Shown piece after piece: positions 7,906 through 14,888 of a stretch of 32,405 nt of DNA (position 1 is its first letter; the number at the start of each line of letters is the position of its first letter). The notes under the pieces were generated by a model. That model saw nothing but the letters and a program-made list of their open reading frames with translations, had not been told where the DNA came from and did no database searches. Origin of the DNA: Thermoplasmatota archaeon (lineage in GTDB: Archaea; Thermoplasmatota; Thermoplasmata; Halarchaeoplasmatales; Halarchaeoplasmataceae); NCBI GenBank assembly GCA_018334755.1, contig JAGXLI010000019.1:1-32405 (forward strand), written 5' to 3'. Both the position numbers and the translations under genes were made by a program.

Positions 7906-8650
7906 ACGCATAATCGCGGCTTTAGATATCAAAGGAGGTAGAGTAGTGAAAGGCATAAACTTTGAAAATATCAGAGACGCTGGAGACCCGATAGAACTGG
8001 CTAAACGTTATGAAGAGGAAGGCATAGACGAGATCGTTTTCCTAGACATCTCAGCGACTAATGAAGGTAGAGATATACTGTTCGATCTGGTAGAAGAAGT
8101 AGCGAGCGAGATCCATATACCTTTCACCGTTGGCGGCGGACTCGATTCCACCGATCAGATGACCGAACTGATCAGAAATGGTGCAGATAAAATATTCATC
8201 AATACGGCGGCTGTCGAAGACCCGGATATCATAAGAGAGGGCTCAGATGTTCTCGGTTCCTCGAATCTGGTTGTGGCAATAGACGCGAAAAAAGAAGGTG
8301 AAGAGTGGAAAATCTACACGCACGGCGGTACTAAAAGAAGAGATATGGATGCAGTGAGTTGGGCTCATAAAGCTGAGGATCTAGGGGCCGGAGAGATACT
8401 TTTGACGTCGATGGACAGAGACGGTACAAAGGAAGGTTTCGATATACCTCTTTTAAAGAGGATTTCTTCCGCTGTTGATATCCCTGTGGTCGCTTCTGGA
8501 GGGGCGGGATCAGCAGAAGATTTTAGTGAGGTGTTCGATAAAACCGAGGTCAGTGCAGCATTAGCCGCGTCCATCTTTCATTACGAAGAATGGAACGTTT
8601 TTGAACTAAAATCCTATCTGAAAAGGAGAGATATACATGTTAGATATTGA
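7895..8650 (+). CDS. hisF: Imidazole glycerol phosphate synthase, cyclase subunit
   Basis: The TIM-barrel cyclase takes ammonia from HisH and makes imidazole-glycerol phosphate and AICAR. The catalytic aspartates fall at the canonical numbers, Asp11 (AALDIKGGRVVKG) and Asp130 (VAIDAKKEG). Phosphate loops TVGGGLD and VASGGAGS are intact. Length (251 residues) is standard. The chosen ATG overlaps hisA by 11 bases but gives the invariant LAKRIIAALD opening. It overlaps the next gene, hisIE, by 14 bases. Confidence 0.96.
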   Translation: MLAKRIIAALDIKGGRVVKGINFENIRDAGDPIELAKRYEEEGIDEIVFLDISATNEGRDILFDLVEEVASEIHIPFTVGGGLDSTDQMTELIRNGADKIFINTAAVEDPDIIREGSDVLGSSNLVVAIDAKKEGEEWKIYTHGGTKRRDMDAVSWAHKAEDLGAGEILLTSMDRDGTKEGFDIPLLKRISSAVDIPVVASGGAGSAEDFSEVFDKTEVSAALAASIFHYEEWNVFELKSYLKRRDIHVRY

Positions 8651-9266
8651 AGATCTAGATTGGAACGAGGACGGTCTTATACCAGTTATAGCTCAGGATT
8701 CGGACGGTACCGTACTCACTCTAGCTTACATGGACAAGGAAGCGCTCGAGCTTTCTTTGGAAACGGGAAAAGCCCACTACTATTCTAGGAGCAAACAAAG
8801 GATACGTATGAAAGGTGAAGTCAGCGGGAACCTCCAAAAAGTTGAAGAGATCGATGTAGACTGCGATAGAGATGCTCTTTTGATGAAAGTAGAACAGAGC
8901 GGCGATGCATGTCATACGGGTAATCACAGCTGCTTCTTCAGATCACTTACCGAGGAAGAACCTGGAGATGAGAATAGTAAACAAATCGATTACTCATTGA
9001 ATACATTGAAGGAATTGGAAGAAGTGATCAAGGACCGGAAGGTCCAGCCTAAAGAAGGCTCCTACACGGCGAGTCTGTTCTCTGATGGCGAGGAGGAGAT
9101 CAACAAGAAACTGGGTGAAGAATCTATAGAGGTCTTGGTCGCAGACGAGAGAAAAAAGATGATCTCTGAAAGCGCGGATCTGCTGTACCATCTCCTGGTA
9201 AAATTGTCCTTTGAAGATATCGAACTTAAGGATGTGATGGAAGAGTTGAGGGGGCGTAGGCAATGA
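8637..9266 (+). CDS. hisIE: Phosphoribosyl-AMP cyclohydrolase / phosphoribosyl-ATP pyrophosphatase fusion
   Basis: Two steps are fused in one protein. Residues about 1-105 are HisI, with the VDCDRDALL metal site (Asp75, Cys76, Asp77, Asp79) and the zinc cysteines Cys92 and Cys99 in ACHTGNHSCFFR. Residues about 115-209 are HisE, with the acidic EES-IE helix and ESADLLYHLLVKLS. The linker is acidic. Many archaea encode HisI and HisE separately, so the fused form supports a bacterial-style operon. The usual tryptophan before KGE in HisI is replaced (RIRMKGE). The gene overlaps hisC by four bases. Confidence 0.95.
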   Translation: MLDIEDLDWNEDGLIPVIAQDSDGTVLTLAYMDKEALELSLETGKAHYYSRSKQRIRMKGEVSGNLQKVEEIDVDCDRDALLMKVEQSGDACHTGNHSCFFRSLTEEEPGDENSKQIDYSLNTLKELEEVIKDRKVQPKEGSYTASLFSDGEEEINKKLGEESIEVLVADERKKMISESADLLYHLLVKLSFEDIELKDVMEELRGRRQ

Positions 9267-10270
9267 AGATAGCTGACAGGCTCAAGCGGTTCGAGGGTTA
9301 TGAAGGCAGAGAAGAAAAAGAGGGTATACACCTCGATAAGAACGAGAATTCTTTCGGGCTACCAAAGAATTTCAAGGATGAGATCTTCGAGGAATTGAAA
9401 GAAACCCCCTTGAACCGTTATCCACCTATAGACCCGGTCGTCTTACGAGAAAAACTCGCCGGATATATAGGATCGTCAAAAGAAAATATCGTATTAGGTA
9501 ATGGAACTGATCCCTTACTACCGCTCATATACCAACTGTTCAAGAGCGAAAAAGTGGTGATCAATCCACCAACTTTTGCAATGTATTCTTTCTATGCGAA
9601 AAGAGAAGGTTTAACGGTCAACAGGATTCCTTTAGACGGTGATTTCGAGATATCTTGCGCGGGAGATCATATGAAAGAACCAAGTATCGTATGTATATGT
9701 TCACCGAACAACCCAACTGGGAACGTTCAACCGAGAGAAAAGATAATCGACGTTTTAGAAACGGATAATCTCGTGATCTTAGACGAGGCTTATGCCGAGT
9801 TCTCTGACACTTCTTTCTTGGACCTGATAGAAGAATATGACAACTTAATAGTTTTGAGGACATTATCTAAAGCGTTCGCTCTTGCTGGACTTCGAGTCGG
9901 GTACGCAGTCGGTTCACCCCAAATGATCGATTCTCTAAGAAGTATCAGAACTCCTTACTCTCTCAGCGTACTCTCTATAAAAATAGCCATAAAGGCACTA
10001 GAGAATAAAGATACCATCCAAAAAAGCATTGATCGGATCGTGGATGAAAGGGAAAGGATCATCAATGAATTCAAAAATTACGCACACCCGAGCGATACAA
10101 ATTTCATTTTACTTGACCTAGATGCTTATGATTACCTGAAAGAGAGAGATATCTACGTCCGAAAGATGAAAGGTGAGTTAGAAGGCAAGATAAGGGTAAC
10201 GGTGGGGAAAGATCACGAGAACGATATGCTCATCTCGGCCTTGAACGATTTTATAGGGGAAAAAAGATGA
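9263..10270 (+). CDS. hisC: Histidinol-phosphate aminotransferase
   Basis: This fold-type I PLP enzyme transaminates imidazole-acetol phosphate with glutamate. The PLP lysine is Lys203 in LSKAFALAGLRVGYAVG. Asp174 in LDEAYAEF contacts the pyridine nitrogen, and SPNNPTG and the early LDKNENSFG segment are conserved. Length (335 residues) is typical. It is joined by four-base overlaps to hisIE and to the following HAD gene. Broad aminotransferase activity toward aromatic residues is possible, but the operon fixes the main role. Confidence 0.94.
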   Translation: MKIADRLKRFEGYEGREEKEGIHLDKNENSFGLPKNFKDEIFEELKETPLNRYPPIDPVVLREKLAGYIGSSKENIVLGNGTDPLLPLIYQLFKSEKVVINPPTFAMYSFYAKREGLTVNRIPLDGDFEISCAGDHMKEPSIVCICSPNNPTGNVQPREKIIDVLETDNLVILDEAYAEFSDTSFLDLIEEYDNLIVLRTLSKAFALAGLRVGYAVGSPQMIDSLRSIRTPYSLSVLSIKIAIKALENKDTIQKSIDRIVDERERIINEFKNYAHPSDTNFILLDLDAYDYLKERDIYVRKMKGELEGKIRVTVGKDHENDMLISALNDFIGEKR

Positions 10271-11025
10271 CGACGTGGATCGTGTTCGACATCGATGGAG
10301 TTTTGATAGACGTCTCTCAAAGTTTCGACGATGCCGTCAGGAAAACTGTAAATTTTTTGTTAAATGATCGGGAGAACGAGCTCTCTTTGAACGATATCAG
10401 AAAACTCAGAGAAAAAGGCGTCTTCGGGGATGACTTCAAATTGACCGAATCACTGATTATAGGATTGAAAAAGTTCGATTCTCTAGGAGAATTGGTTGAA
10501 AATTTTCAAGACGGAAAAGGTATCGGATGGGTTAGAAGAGAATGGGACGCAGAAGTAGAAGAGAGTAAATTGGTCAGGACTTTTAATTCATTCTATCTCG
10601 GGAAAAAGTATGAAAAGAATAGGTTCGATCTTGAAGGACTTTGGAGAAAAGAAAAACCGATCGTTCGACTAGAACTGTTGAGACGAGCTGAAGAAAAATT
10701 CAAGATCGGTGTTGTTACCGGTAGGGACAGATTAGAACTGGACCTAGCGGAGGATATCATCGGATACGAATTTGATGAATATGTGACTAGAGATACTTTC
10801 TTGAAGCCGGATCCTAGGGCATTGAAAGAACTCGTAGGGGAAGAAAACGGCGTCTACGTTGGAGATACTTCATCAGATCAACTTCTGGTGGATAATTATA
10901 ACTCCAGGTACGAAGGCAATTTCGAGTTCATAAAAATCGGACTAGATGTCGATACCGTGAATGATCTTCTCGATAAATTATTAAAAAAGAAGGGGGTTCA
11001 TCCGAGACCTAAGACATCTCTGTAA
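10267..11025 (+). CDS. HAD-family phosphatase, probable histidinol-phosphatase
   Basis: All four HAD motifs are visible: Asp8 and Asp10 in FDIDG, Thr151 in VVTGRD, Lys180 in FLKPDP and the acidic GDTSSD (199-204). A helical cap occupies about residues 15-130. It is the tenth gene of the operon, coupled to hisC by an ATGA overlap. The other nine genes cover every histidine step except dephosphorylation of histidinol phosphate. No PHP-type or HisB-N phosphatase is present, so this enzyme most likely fills that step. This is inference from operon completeness and fold, not from a recognised orthologue. It resembles the subfamily IA HAD proteins of uncertain function known in haloarchaea and cyanobacteria. 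Its last 28 bases overlap the convergent trpB2. Confidence 0.8.
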   Translation: MTTWIVFDIDGVLIDVSQSFDDAVRKTVNFLLNDRENELSLNDIRKLREKGVFGDDFKLTESLIIGLKKFDSLGELVENFQDGKGIGWVRREWDAEVEESKLVRTFNSFYLGKKYEKNRFDLEGLWRKEKPIVRLELLRRAEEKFKIGVVTGRDRLELDLAEDIIGYEFDEYVTRDTFLKPDPRALKELVGEENGVYVGDTSSDQLLVDNYNSRYEGNFEFIKIGLDVDTVNDLLDKLLKKKGVHPRPKTSL

Positions 11026-12299
11026 CCTTCCATGTCCATGAAGCCGTTACCGCTGACGTTGAACACGATGGTTTTTTCCTCTCCTTTTCTTTTGCATTCT
11101 TTAGCCTTATCTATCGCCGCGGCCACGCTGTAAGCTGACTCGAGAGCGGGTAAGAACCCCTCTGACTGGATGAACGTCTTAGCTCTATCGAAGACGTATT
11201 CTTCATCCTGCGGAAATATTATGGTGTCTATGAAACCTTCATTTTTTAGAGCGCTGATTATAGGCGCTGCTCCGTGATAGCGGAGTCCGTCGGCTTTTAT
11301 CGAAGGCATCGCACTCTGATGACCGAGTGTGAACATCTTCATCAATGGTGTCTGTTCCGCATAGTCGCCGAAGTCATAACGATAATCTCCGTTCAAGTTC
11401 GGGGCGACTTCGCTCTGGGCGGCTATGAATTCTGTTTCTTTACCATCGTTGATACGGTCCGCCGCGAAAGGAATGGCTAAACCGCCGAAATTGCTTCCTC
11501 CGCCCACGCAGGAGATCACAACGTCTGGATAGTCCCCGGCCATCTTGAACTGTTTTTTCGTCTCCAAACCGATTATGGTCTGGTGCAGCAGAACGTGGTT
11601 GAGTACTGAGCCGAGGGAGTAAGCGGCGTTTTCATCTCTTTTTGCGTCCTGTAAAGCCTCTGAGATAGCTATACCTAGAGACCCCTCATGATCTGAATCT
11701 TCGTTGAGCATCTCCTTACCGATTTTCGTCTGAGTGCTCGGGGAATCATGGACCTCTGCGCCGTATAACTGCATCAGATTTCTCCGTTCTTCTTTCCAGG
11801 ATGAAGCCGCTCTGACCCAATATACGGTGATATCTAATCCGACCAGAGAACAGGCGTAGGCCAGGGCCGTACCCCATTGCCCGGCGCCGGTCTCGGTTGT
11901 CAGGCGTTCGATACCTTGCTGCTTTGCATAGAAAGCCTGGGGTAGAGCGGTATTCACCTTGTGGCTCCCGGTCGGACTCTCGAATTCGGATTTATAGTAG
12001 AGTTTAGCTGGTGTCTCTAGTTCTTCTTCTAAACCCCTAGCTCTGATCAGTGGTCTCGGTCTTCCGGCCTGTCGATATAACTCTCTCACTTCTTCTGGTA
12101 TCTCTACATACCTATCTTCGCACATCTCCTGATCTAGAACTCCCTTGCTGAATACTTTGTTCAAATTGTCCATGCGAGAAGGTCCATCATCTGGATCTTT
12201 CGGTGGGGGCGGCGGTGTCGGTAGGTCCGGTATTATGTTGTACCATTTTTCTGGTAGTTCCTTCGGAGATAGGTCATATCGTTCTTTTTCATTCTTCAT
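10998..12299 (-). CDS. trpB2: Tryptophan synthase beta chain 2 (TrpB2 type)
   Basis: This PLP enzyme makes tryptophan from indole (or indole-glycerol phosphate) and serine. The PLP lysine is Lys114 in SPTGSHKVNTALPQA, and the phosphate-binding loop is SCVGGGSNF. The long N-terminal arm starting YDLSPKELPEKWYNIIPDLP and the 433-residue length mark the TrpB2 class rather than canonical TrpB. No trpA or other trp gene is nearby, which is usual for TrpB2. An aaaggagg ribosome site lies upstream of the ATG. The transcript probably starts near 12466, leaving a leader of about 165 nt with a mini-ORF and a terminator-like hairpin. Control by the adjacent TrpY regulator is likely. Confidence 0.93.
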   Translation of the reverse strand: MKNEKERYDLSPKELPEKWYNIIPDLPTPPPPPKDPDDGPSRMDNLNKVFSKGVLDQEMCEDRYVEIPEEVRELYRQAGRPRPLIRARGLEEELETPAKLYYKSEFESPTGSHKVNTALPQAFYAKQQGIERLTTETGAGQWGTALAYACSLVGLDITVYWVRAASSWKEERRNLMQLYGAEVHDSPSTQTKIGKEMLNEDSDHEGSLGIAISEALQDAKRDENAAYSLGSVLNHVLLHQTIIGLETKKQFKMAGDYPDVVISCVGGGSNFGGLAIPFAADRINDGKETEFIAAQSEVAPNLNGDYRYDFGDYAEQTPLMKMFTLGHQSAMPSIKADGLRYHGAAPIISALKNEGFIDTIIFPQDEEYVFDRAKTFIQSEGFLPALESAYSVAAAIDKAKECKRKGEEKTIVFNVSGNGFMDMEGYRDVLGLG

Positions 12300-12390
12300 C
12301 TGTTTTTCCTCCTTTTATGTTGGAAAAAATTTGGTCAAATCTTTCACTAGATAGGAAAATTTGGAAAATGAAGCGATAGGAGTAGCTATC

Positions 12391-12450
12391 AAAAAAGATC
12401 GGGATGGGCGTGGCTCCCTTTATGGGGCTAACATCGCCAAACTAAATCCC
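12391..12450 (-). terminator. Terminator-like hairpin plus T6 in the trpB2 leader (possible attenuator)
   Basis: Read on the minus strand, GGGAT (12450-12446) pairs with ATCCC (12405-12401) and GGCG (12438-12435) pairs with CGCC (12410-12407). A small CCC/GGG pair lies inside. Six T residues follow after GATC (12396-12391). A 7-versus-1 internal loop lowers stability. The Trp codon of the mini-ORF overlaps the GGCG arm, the arrangement expected if a stalled ribosome prevented the hairpin. Confidence 0.4.
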
Positions 12451-12466
12451 TTTCTTTTCGTGTCAT
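12428..12466 (-). CDS. Possible 12-residue trp leader peptide
   Basis: The mini-ORF reads MTRKERDLVWRC and then stops. Its ATG coincides with the transcription start predicted from the TATA box at 12487-12496, so it would be translated leaderless, like several other genes here. Trp is codon 10 and falls on the 5' arm of the hairpin that precedes the T6 tract. A single Trp codon is weak evidence, and an ORF this short can arise by chance. Confidence 0.35.
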   Translation of the reverse strand: MTRKERDLVWRC

Positions 12467-12486
12467 AGAATAGGAAAACCCAATGT

Positions 12487-12519
12487 TTTATTTAATACTT
12501 TTGTGTACAATTTTGTACA
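12487..12519 (-). promoter_or_regulatory. trpB2 promoter with paired TRP boxes
   Basis: The minus-strand TATA box is tattaaataa (12487-12496). Immediately upstream, two perfect TGTACA hexamers (12504-12509 and 12514-12519) are separated by 4 nt. TGTACA is the TRP box bound by TrpY in Methanothermobacter, where it represses trp genes including trpB2. The boxes abut the BRE, so occupancy should block TFB/TBP. They begin right after the trpY stop codon. Confidence 0.8.
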
Positions 12520-13017
12520 TCAATATACGACGACGCTCTCAACCCCTTCCACTTCTTTTATATCCTCGACGACCTCCGCGGGCACCGATGATTCAGTTAT
12601 CACGTACAATTTCGCTTCTTCCGTGAACTCTGGATCTTCGGTGATACACTGCCTGATGCTGATTCCTATATCTGCTATCTTAGTAGCTACCTGGGCAAGG
12701 ATACCGACGCCGTGTGGATCTTCTGGAATGATCTCTATCAGTCCCGCATCGATATCTCTCGCTACTTCTTTGAAAAAGGCGGTCGCCTTGAGCTCAGAAA
12801 AGATCTTTGATAATTCTTCCGAGTCCTCGATAGTTTTTACTGTCGCTCCTACCGTCCTTCTATCTACATCTAGAACGCGGCCGATCCGGGAAGGGGACAT
12901 CTCGACGCCGTTGCAGTATACCTCCCCTTCTTTCACGCTCAGACCCGTTTCCAAAAAGAACTTAGCCGTCCTCTGCCGAGCAGAATAATCTTCGAAATGC
13001 TTTCTTATTTCCCACAT
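12520..13017 (-). CDS. trpY: TrpY-type transcriptional regulator (HTH + ACT domain)
   Basis: A helix-turn-helix lies near residues 40-63 (SPSRIGRVLDVDRRTVGATV). A ligand-binding ACT domain covers about 92-165 (IEIIPEDPHGVGILAQVATK, then IADIGISIRQC). This is the architecture of COG2150 and of Methanothermobacter TrpY, which senses tryptophan and binds TGTACA. Both its own promoter and that of trpB2 carry paired TGTACA-type boxes, so it probably represses itself and trpB2 in response to tryptophan. The ATG is 4 nt from its own TRP box and about 25 nt from a TATA box, so the mRNA is probably leaderless. The ligand is inferred from the operators, not from residues I can assign. Confidence 0.85.
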   Translation of the reverse strand: MWEIRKHFEDYSARQRTAKFFLETGLSVKEGEVYCNGVEMSPSRIGRVLDVDRRTVGATVKTIEDSEELSKIFSELKATAFFKEVARDIDAGLIEIIPEDPHGVGILAQVATKIADIGISIRQCITEDPEFTEEAKLYVITESSVPAEVVEDIKEVEGVESVVVY

Positions 13018-13020
13018 ACT

Positions 13021-13050
13021 TGTACAAAATAGTACATTATTATATAGTTT
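13021..13050 (-). promoter_or_regulatory. trpY promoter with TRP boxes (autoregulation)
   Basis: On the minus strand gaaaaactatataataat gives a BRE and TATA box. Between it and the trpY ATG lie agtaca (13031-13036, one mismatch) and TGTACA (13021-13026), again 4 nt apart. This spacing matches the trpB2 operator. Here the boxes sit downstream of the TATA box, over the transcription start. Confidence 0.75.
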
Positions 13051-13133
13051 TTCTAGTTCCTAATAGTGGTTAGGAGTAAAAGTCTCTTCAAATACTTGCT
13101 CTAGTGGAAACTAAAAGAGATCATAGGGAAAGA

Positions 13134-13313
13134 TCATTCGAGATCTCCTCTCTCGATAGGGCTGCGGCGGGCCTTTTTCTGAAAGACCAGTTCTTCAGAT
13201 GTATTTCCCGTCCCTTCTAGGATCAATTTATCCCCCCAGTCCTTGAACTCGTACTTGTATCCCGTGGAAGAGAGTGTCAATGTTTGTTCTTCTTCGTCGA
13301 TAGACCACGCTGC
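13134..13313 (-). pseudogene. Remnant of an unidentified gene (about 59 codons)
   Basis: A clean reading frame of 59 codons has no ATG near its beginning and is cut at its 5' end by an in-frame stop (minus-strand tag at 13314-13316). It encodes AWSIDEEEQTLTLSSTGYKY followed by EFKDWGDKLILEGTGNTSEE and a short charged end. The alternating beta-strand pattern resembles the C-terminal part of small secreted lipocalin- or META-like proteins. No ribosome site or signal peptide is visible. I read it as a decayed fragment; an unannotated short gene using TTG is less likely. Confidence 0.4.
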
Positions 13314-13414
13314 CTATAGCTAAAAGAGTGATACTTGGATCATCTGATTCTAAAAGATAAAATGTACAAAGAAGTCATGTCTTTCAATATATAAAAGAAA
13401 AAAAGAAGGGGGTA

Positions 13415-13888
13415 TTAATCCGAGAAGGTCGTCACGGTATTTTCAACTAGGTACTTGTTGGGGATCGCCTTCTGGTTGCCTTTGTCGTCCCTGATTATCA
13501 CGTTATACCTCGTTATCTCCTTGACCGTTCCCGTGTACTCGCCTACTTTTATATCCTCGCCCGGTTTTAGCACCTCGTTCACCTGGAGGTAGCCGCCCAT
13601 GTTCCTGCTCACGTCTTTTATACCGAAGGCAAAGCCCGCACCCAGGCCTATCATCAGCTCGCCGAGTATGATGCCGAAGGCGAGGTACAGCACGGGGACC
13701 TCGATGCCAAGCTGTGCTAGGTCCATCGTTATGACGATATAGATTATCAGGACCTTAACGGCGTTCGCCACTAAAGATGGGAAAGGTACCTTTTTCTCTT
13801 TGGATAAATCGAACGACTTGTCATGCAGCCCTCCGGCAACCTGCCTGTCTCCGATGTACGTTGGTATATGCAGGAGAGAATAAAACAC
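13415..13888 (-). CDS. MscS/CmpX-like mechanosensitive channel protein, N-terminally truncated
   Basis: About residues 40-90 hold two hydrophobic helices, the second being the glycine-rich pore-type helix (IGLGAGFAFGIKDVSRN). This is followed by a small beta domain with GEDIKVGEYTGTVKEITRYN, as in the MscS middle domain, and IPNKYLVENTV. Family members usually have several more N-terminal helices and 250 or more residues, so this 157-residue version looks cut at the front. The start is a GTG without ribosome site, and the frame stays open only ten codons further up. Its codons favour GCC, AGG and CTG more than its neighbours, which suggests foreign origin. It may be a pseudogene. Confidence 0.5.
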   Translation of the reverse strand: MFYSLLHIPTYIGDRQVAGGLHDKSFDLSKEKKVPFPSLVANAVKVLIIYIVITMDLAQLGIEVPVLYLAFGIILGELMIGLGAGFAFGIKDVSRNMGGYLQVNEVLKPGEDIKVGEYTGTVKEITRYNVIIRDDKGNQKAIPNKYLVENTVTTFSD

Positions 13889-13965
13889 TTTCGGGTTCCA
13901 ATTTGTTAAACTCCACGATCAAGGAAAATCTAGAACTAGAAATTTTATAGAAGAATTTTGGGGAT

Positions 13966-13998
13966 AAACTTTTATAGTTATGTGACTATGTAGTTATG
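13966..13998 (+). promoter_or_regulatory. vapBC promoter and candidate operator
   Basis: The string aaacttttatag (13966-13977) is a BRE/TATA box. It overlaps an inverted repeat, atagt-tatgtg-actat (13974-13989), and the heptamer agttatg occurs at 13976-13982 and 13992-13998. Palindromes at this place are typical for autoregulation by VapB-VapC complexes. Confidence 0.5.
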
Positions 13999-14008
13999 AA
14001 GTGATAAG

Positions 14009-14236
14009 ATGAGCAAATACAAAACCATCTCCGTTCCCGAAGATGTAAAAAGGGAACTTGAAAAAGCAAAGGATGATAGAGAGTGGGGGGATTTCCTTGA
14101 AAACTTATATGAAGAGGCCAAAGAAAAAAGATCTAAGGGGGCTTTCGATGAACTTGTAGAAGAACTCTCTGAAGAAGAACTCGAGAGAATCCTTGAATCG
14201 AGCGAGAAATTCAGGCAGGGGTTTGAACTAAAATGA
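14009..14236 (+). CDS. vapB: VapB-type antitoxin
   Basis: The 75-residue acidic protein begins with a short strand and helix, KYKTISVPEDVKRELEKAK, like the ribbon-helix-helix/AbrB-type VapB proteins common in archaea. Its second half is a charged helix (DELVEELSEEELERILESSE) suited to wrap the toxin. It overlaps the PIN toxin gene by four bases, the normal toxin-antitoxin arrangement. Role: bind and neutralise VapC and repress the operon. The exact DNA-binding fold is uncertain from sequence alone. Confidence 0.82.
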   Translation: MSKYKTISVPEDVKRELEKAKDDREWGDFLENLYEEAKEKRSKGAFDELVEELSEEELERILESSEKFRQGFELK

Positions 14237-14595
14237 AAGATACACAATACCTATTCGATACAAGCGCGATAATAGATATGTTGAGGAAAAAAGAGTTTGA
14301 AAGAGGAGCTATCTCAGTCATCACAGTTATCGAAGTGGTTAGAGGTGTAGAAGAAGCCAAAAGACAAAATATCAAGCGATTACTTGAAGAGAGCTTCGAC
14401 GTGATAGGTATGGAGAATCAAGTGATCTTGAGTTACTGTGACCTTTACAGTAGCCTAAAGAGCGATGGAGATATACTCCCTGATGCAGATTTGCTGGTGG
14501 CTTCCAGCGCCATGGCCCATGATCTTGCCCTAAAATCAGGGGACAACGACTTCGAAAGACTAGAAAATTATGGTCTCATCCTCGAGAAGATTTAA
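14233..14595 (+). CDS. vapC: VapC-type PIN-domain toxin ribonuclease
   Basis: The PIN-domain acidic residues are in place: Asp9 in LFDTSAIID, Glu34 in VIEVVRG, Asp84 in LPDADLLVAS and Asp104/Asp106 in SGDNDFERL. Together they bind the metal of an RNase active site. At 120 residues it is a complete, single-domain toxin. Archaeal VapC enzymes generally cut tRNA or rRNA; the target here is unknown. No inactivating change is visible, so the pair is probably functional. It lies in the accessory patch near the tRNA-Lys gene. Confidence 0.88.
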   Translation: MKDTQYLFDTSAIIDMLRKKEFERGAISVITVIEVVRGVEEAKRQNIKRLLEESFDVIGMENQVILSYCDLYSSLKSDGDILPDADLLVASSAMAHDLALKSGDNDFERLENYGLILEKI

Positions 14596-14668
14596 CAATT
14601 ACCAACAACTTCTAAGCATCTTTACTTGACTATCTATAAGGGGGAAGAAAAAACGGGTTTTGCAGTGA

Positions 14669-14805
14669 GTTGAAGTCGGAGACGGAGGTGGGGACCCGCA
14701 AAACCGTTTGTACCGCAAGGGAAGTTCGTGCGTAGAGGAGTCGGAAGCGTGAAGGAGAAAACTCCGCCGCTTGAAGACGTCGTGGGAGCGCCGCCTTTCA
14801 CGCAC
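14669..14805 (+). mobile_element. Probable relic of an IS200/IS605-type TnpB C-terminus
   Basis: One frame reads VEVGDGGGDPQNRLYRKGSS then CVEE and ends in a stop. Shifting frame, it continues GSVKEKTPPLEDVV. A PVE...SS.VEEaGS.KE pattern is typical of the variable tail of archaeal IS1341-like TnpB proteins. No zinc finger, RuvC residues or tnpA are left. The assignment rests on pattern memory of these tails and is tentative. Confidence 0.35.
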
Positions 14806-14888
14806 ATACCAAGCGTCTTGTTCTCGTCACGTCACGAACGCGACTGTCCTATGCTTACGCTGACGGCCAGCATTCACTTCCTCCTGTC

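Noticed and set aside
13363-13368. Single TGTACA at 13363 (and another at 16136-16141)
   Set aside because: Each is unpaired and not placed at a trp gene promoter. A 6-mer occurs by chance in a window of this size.
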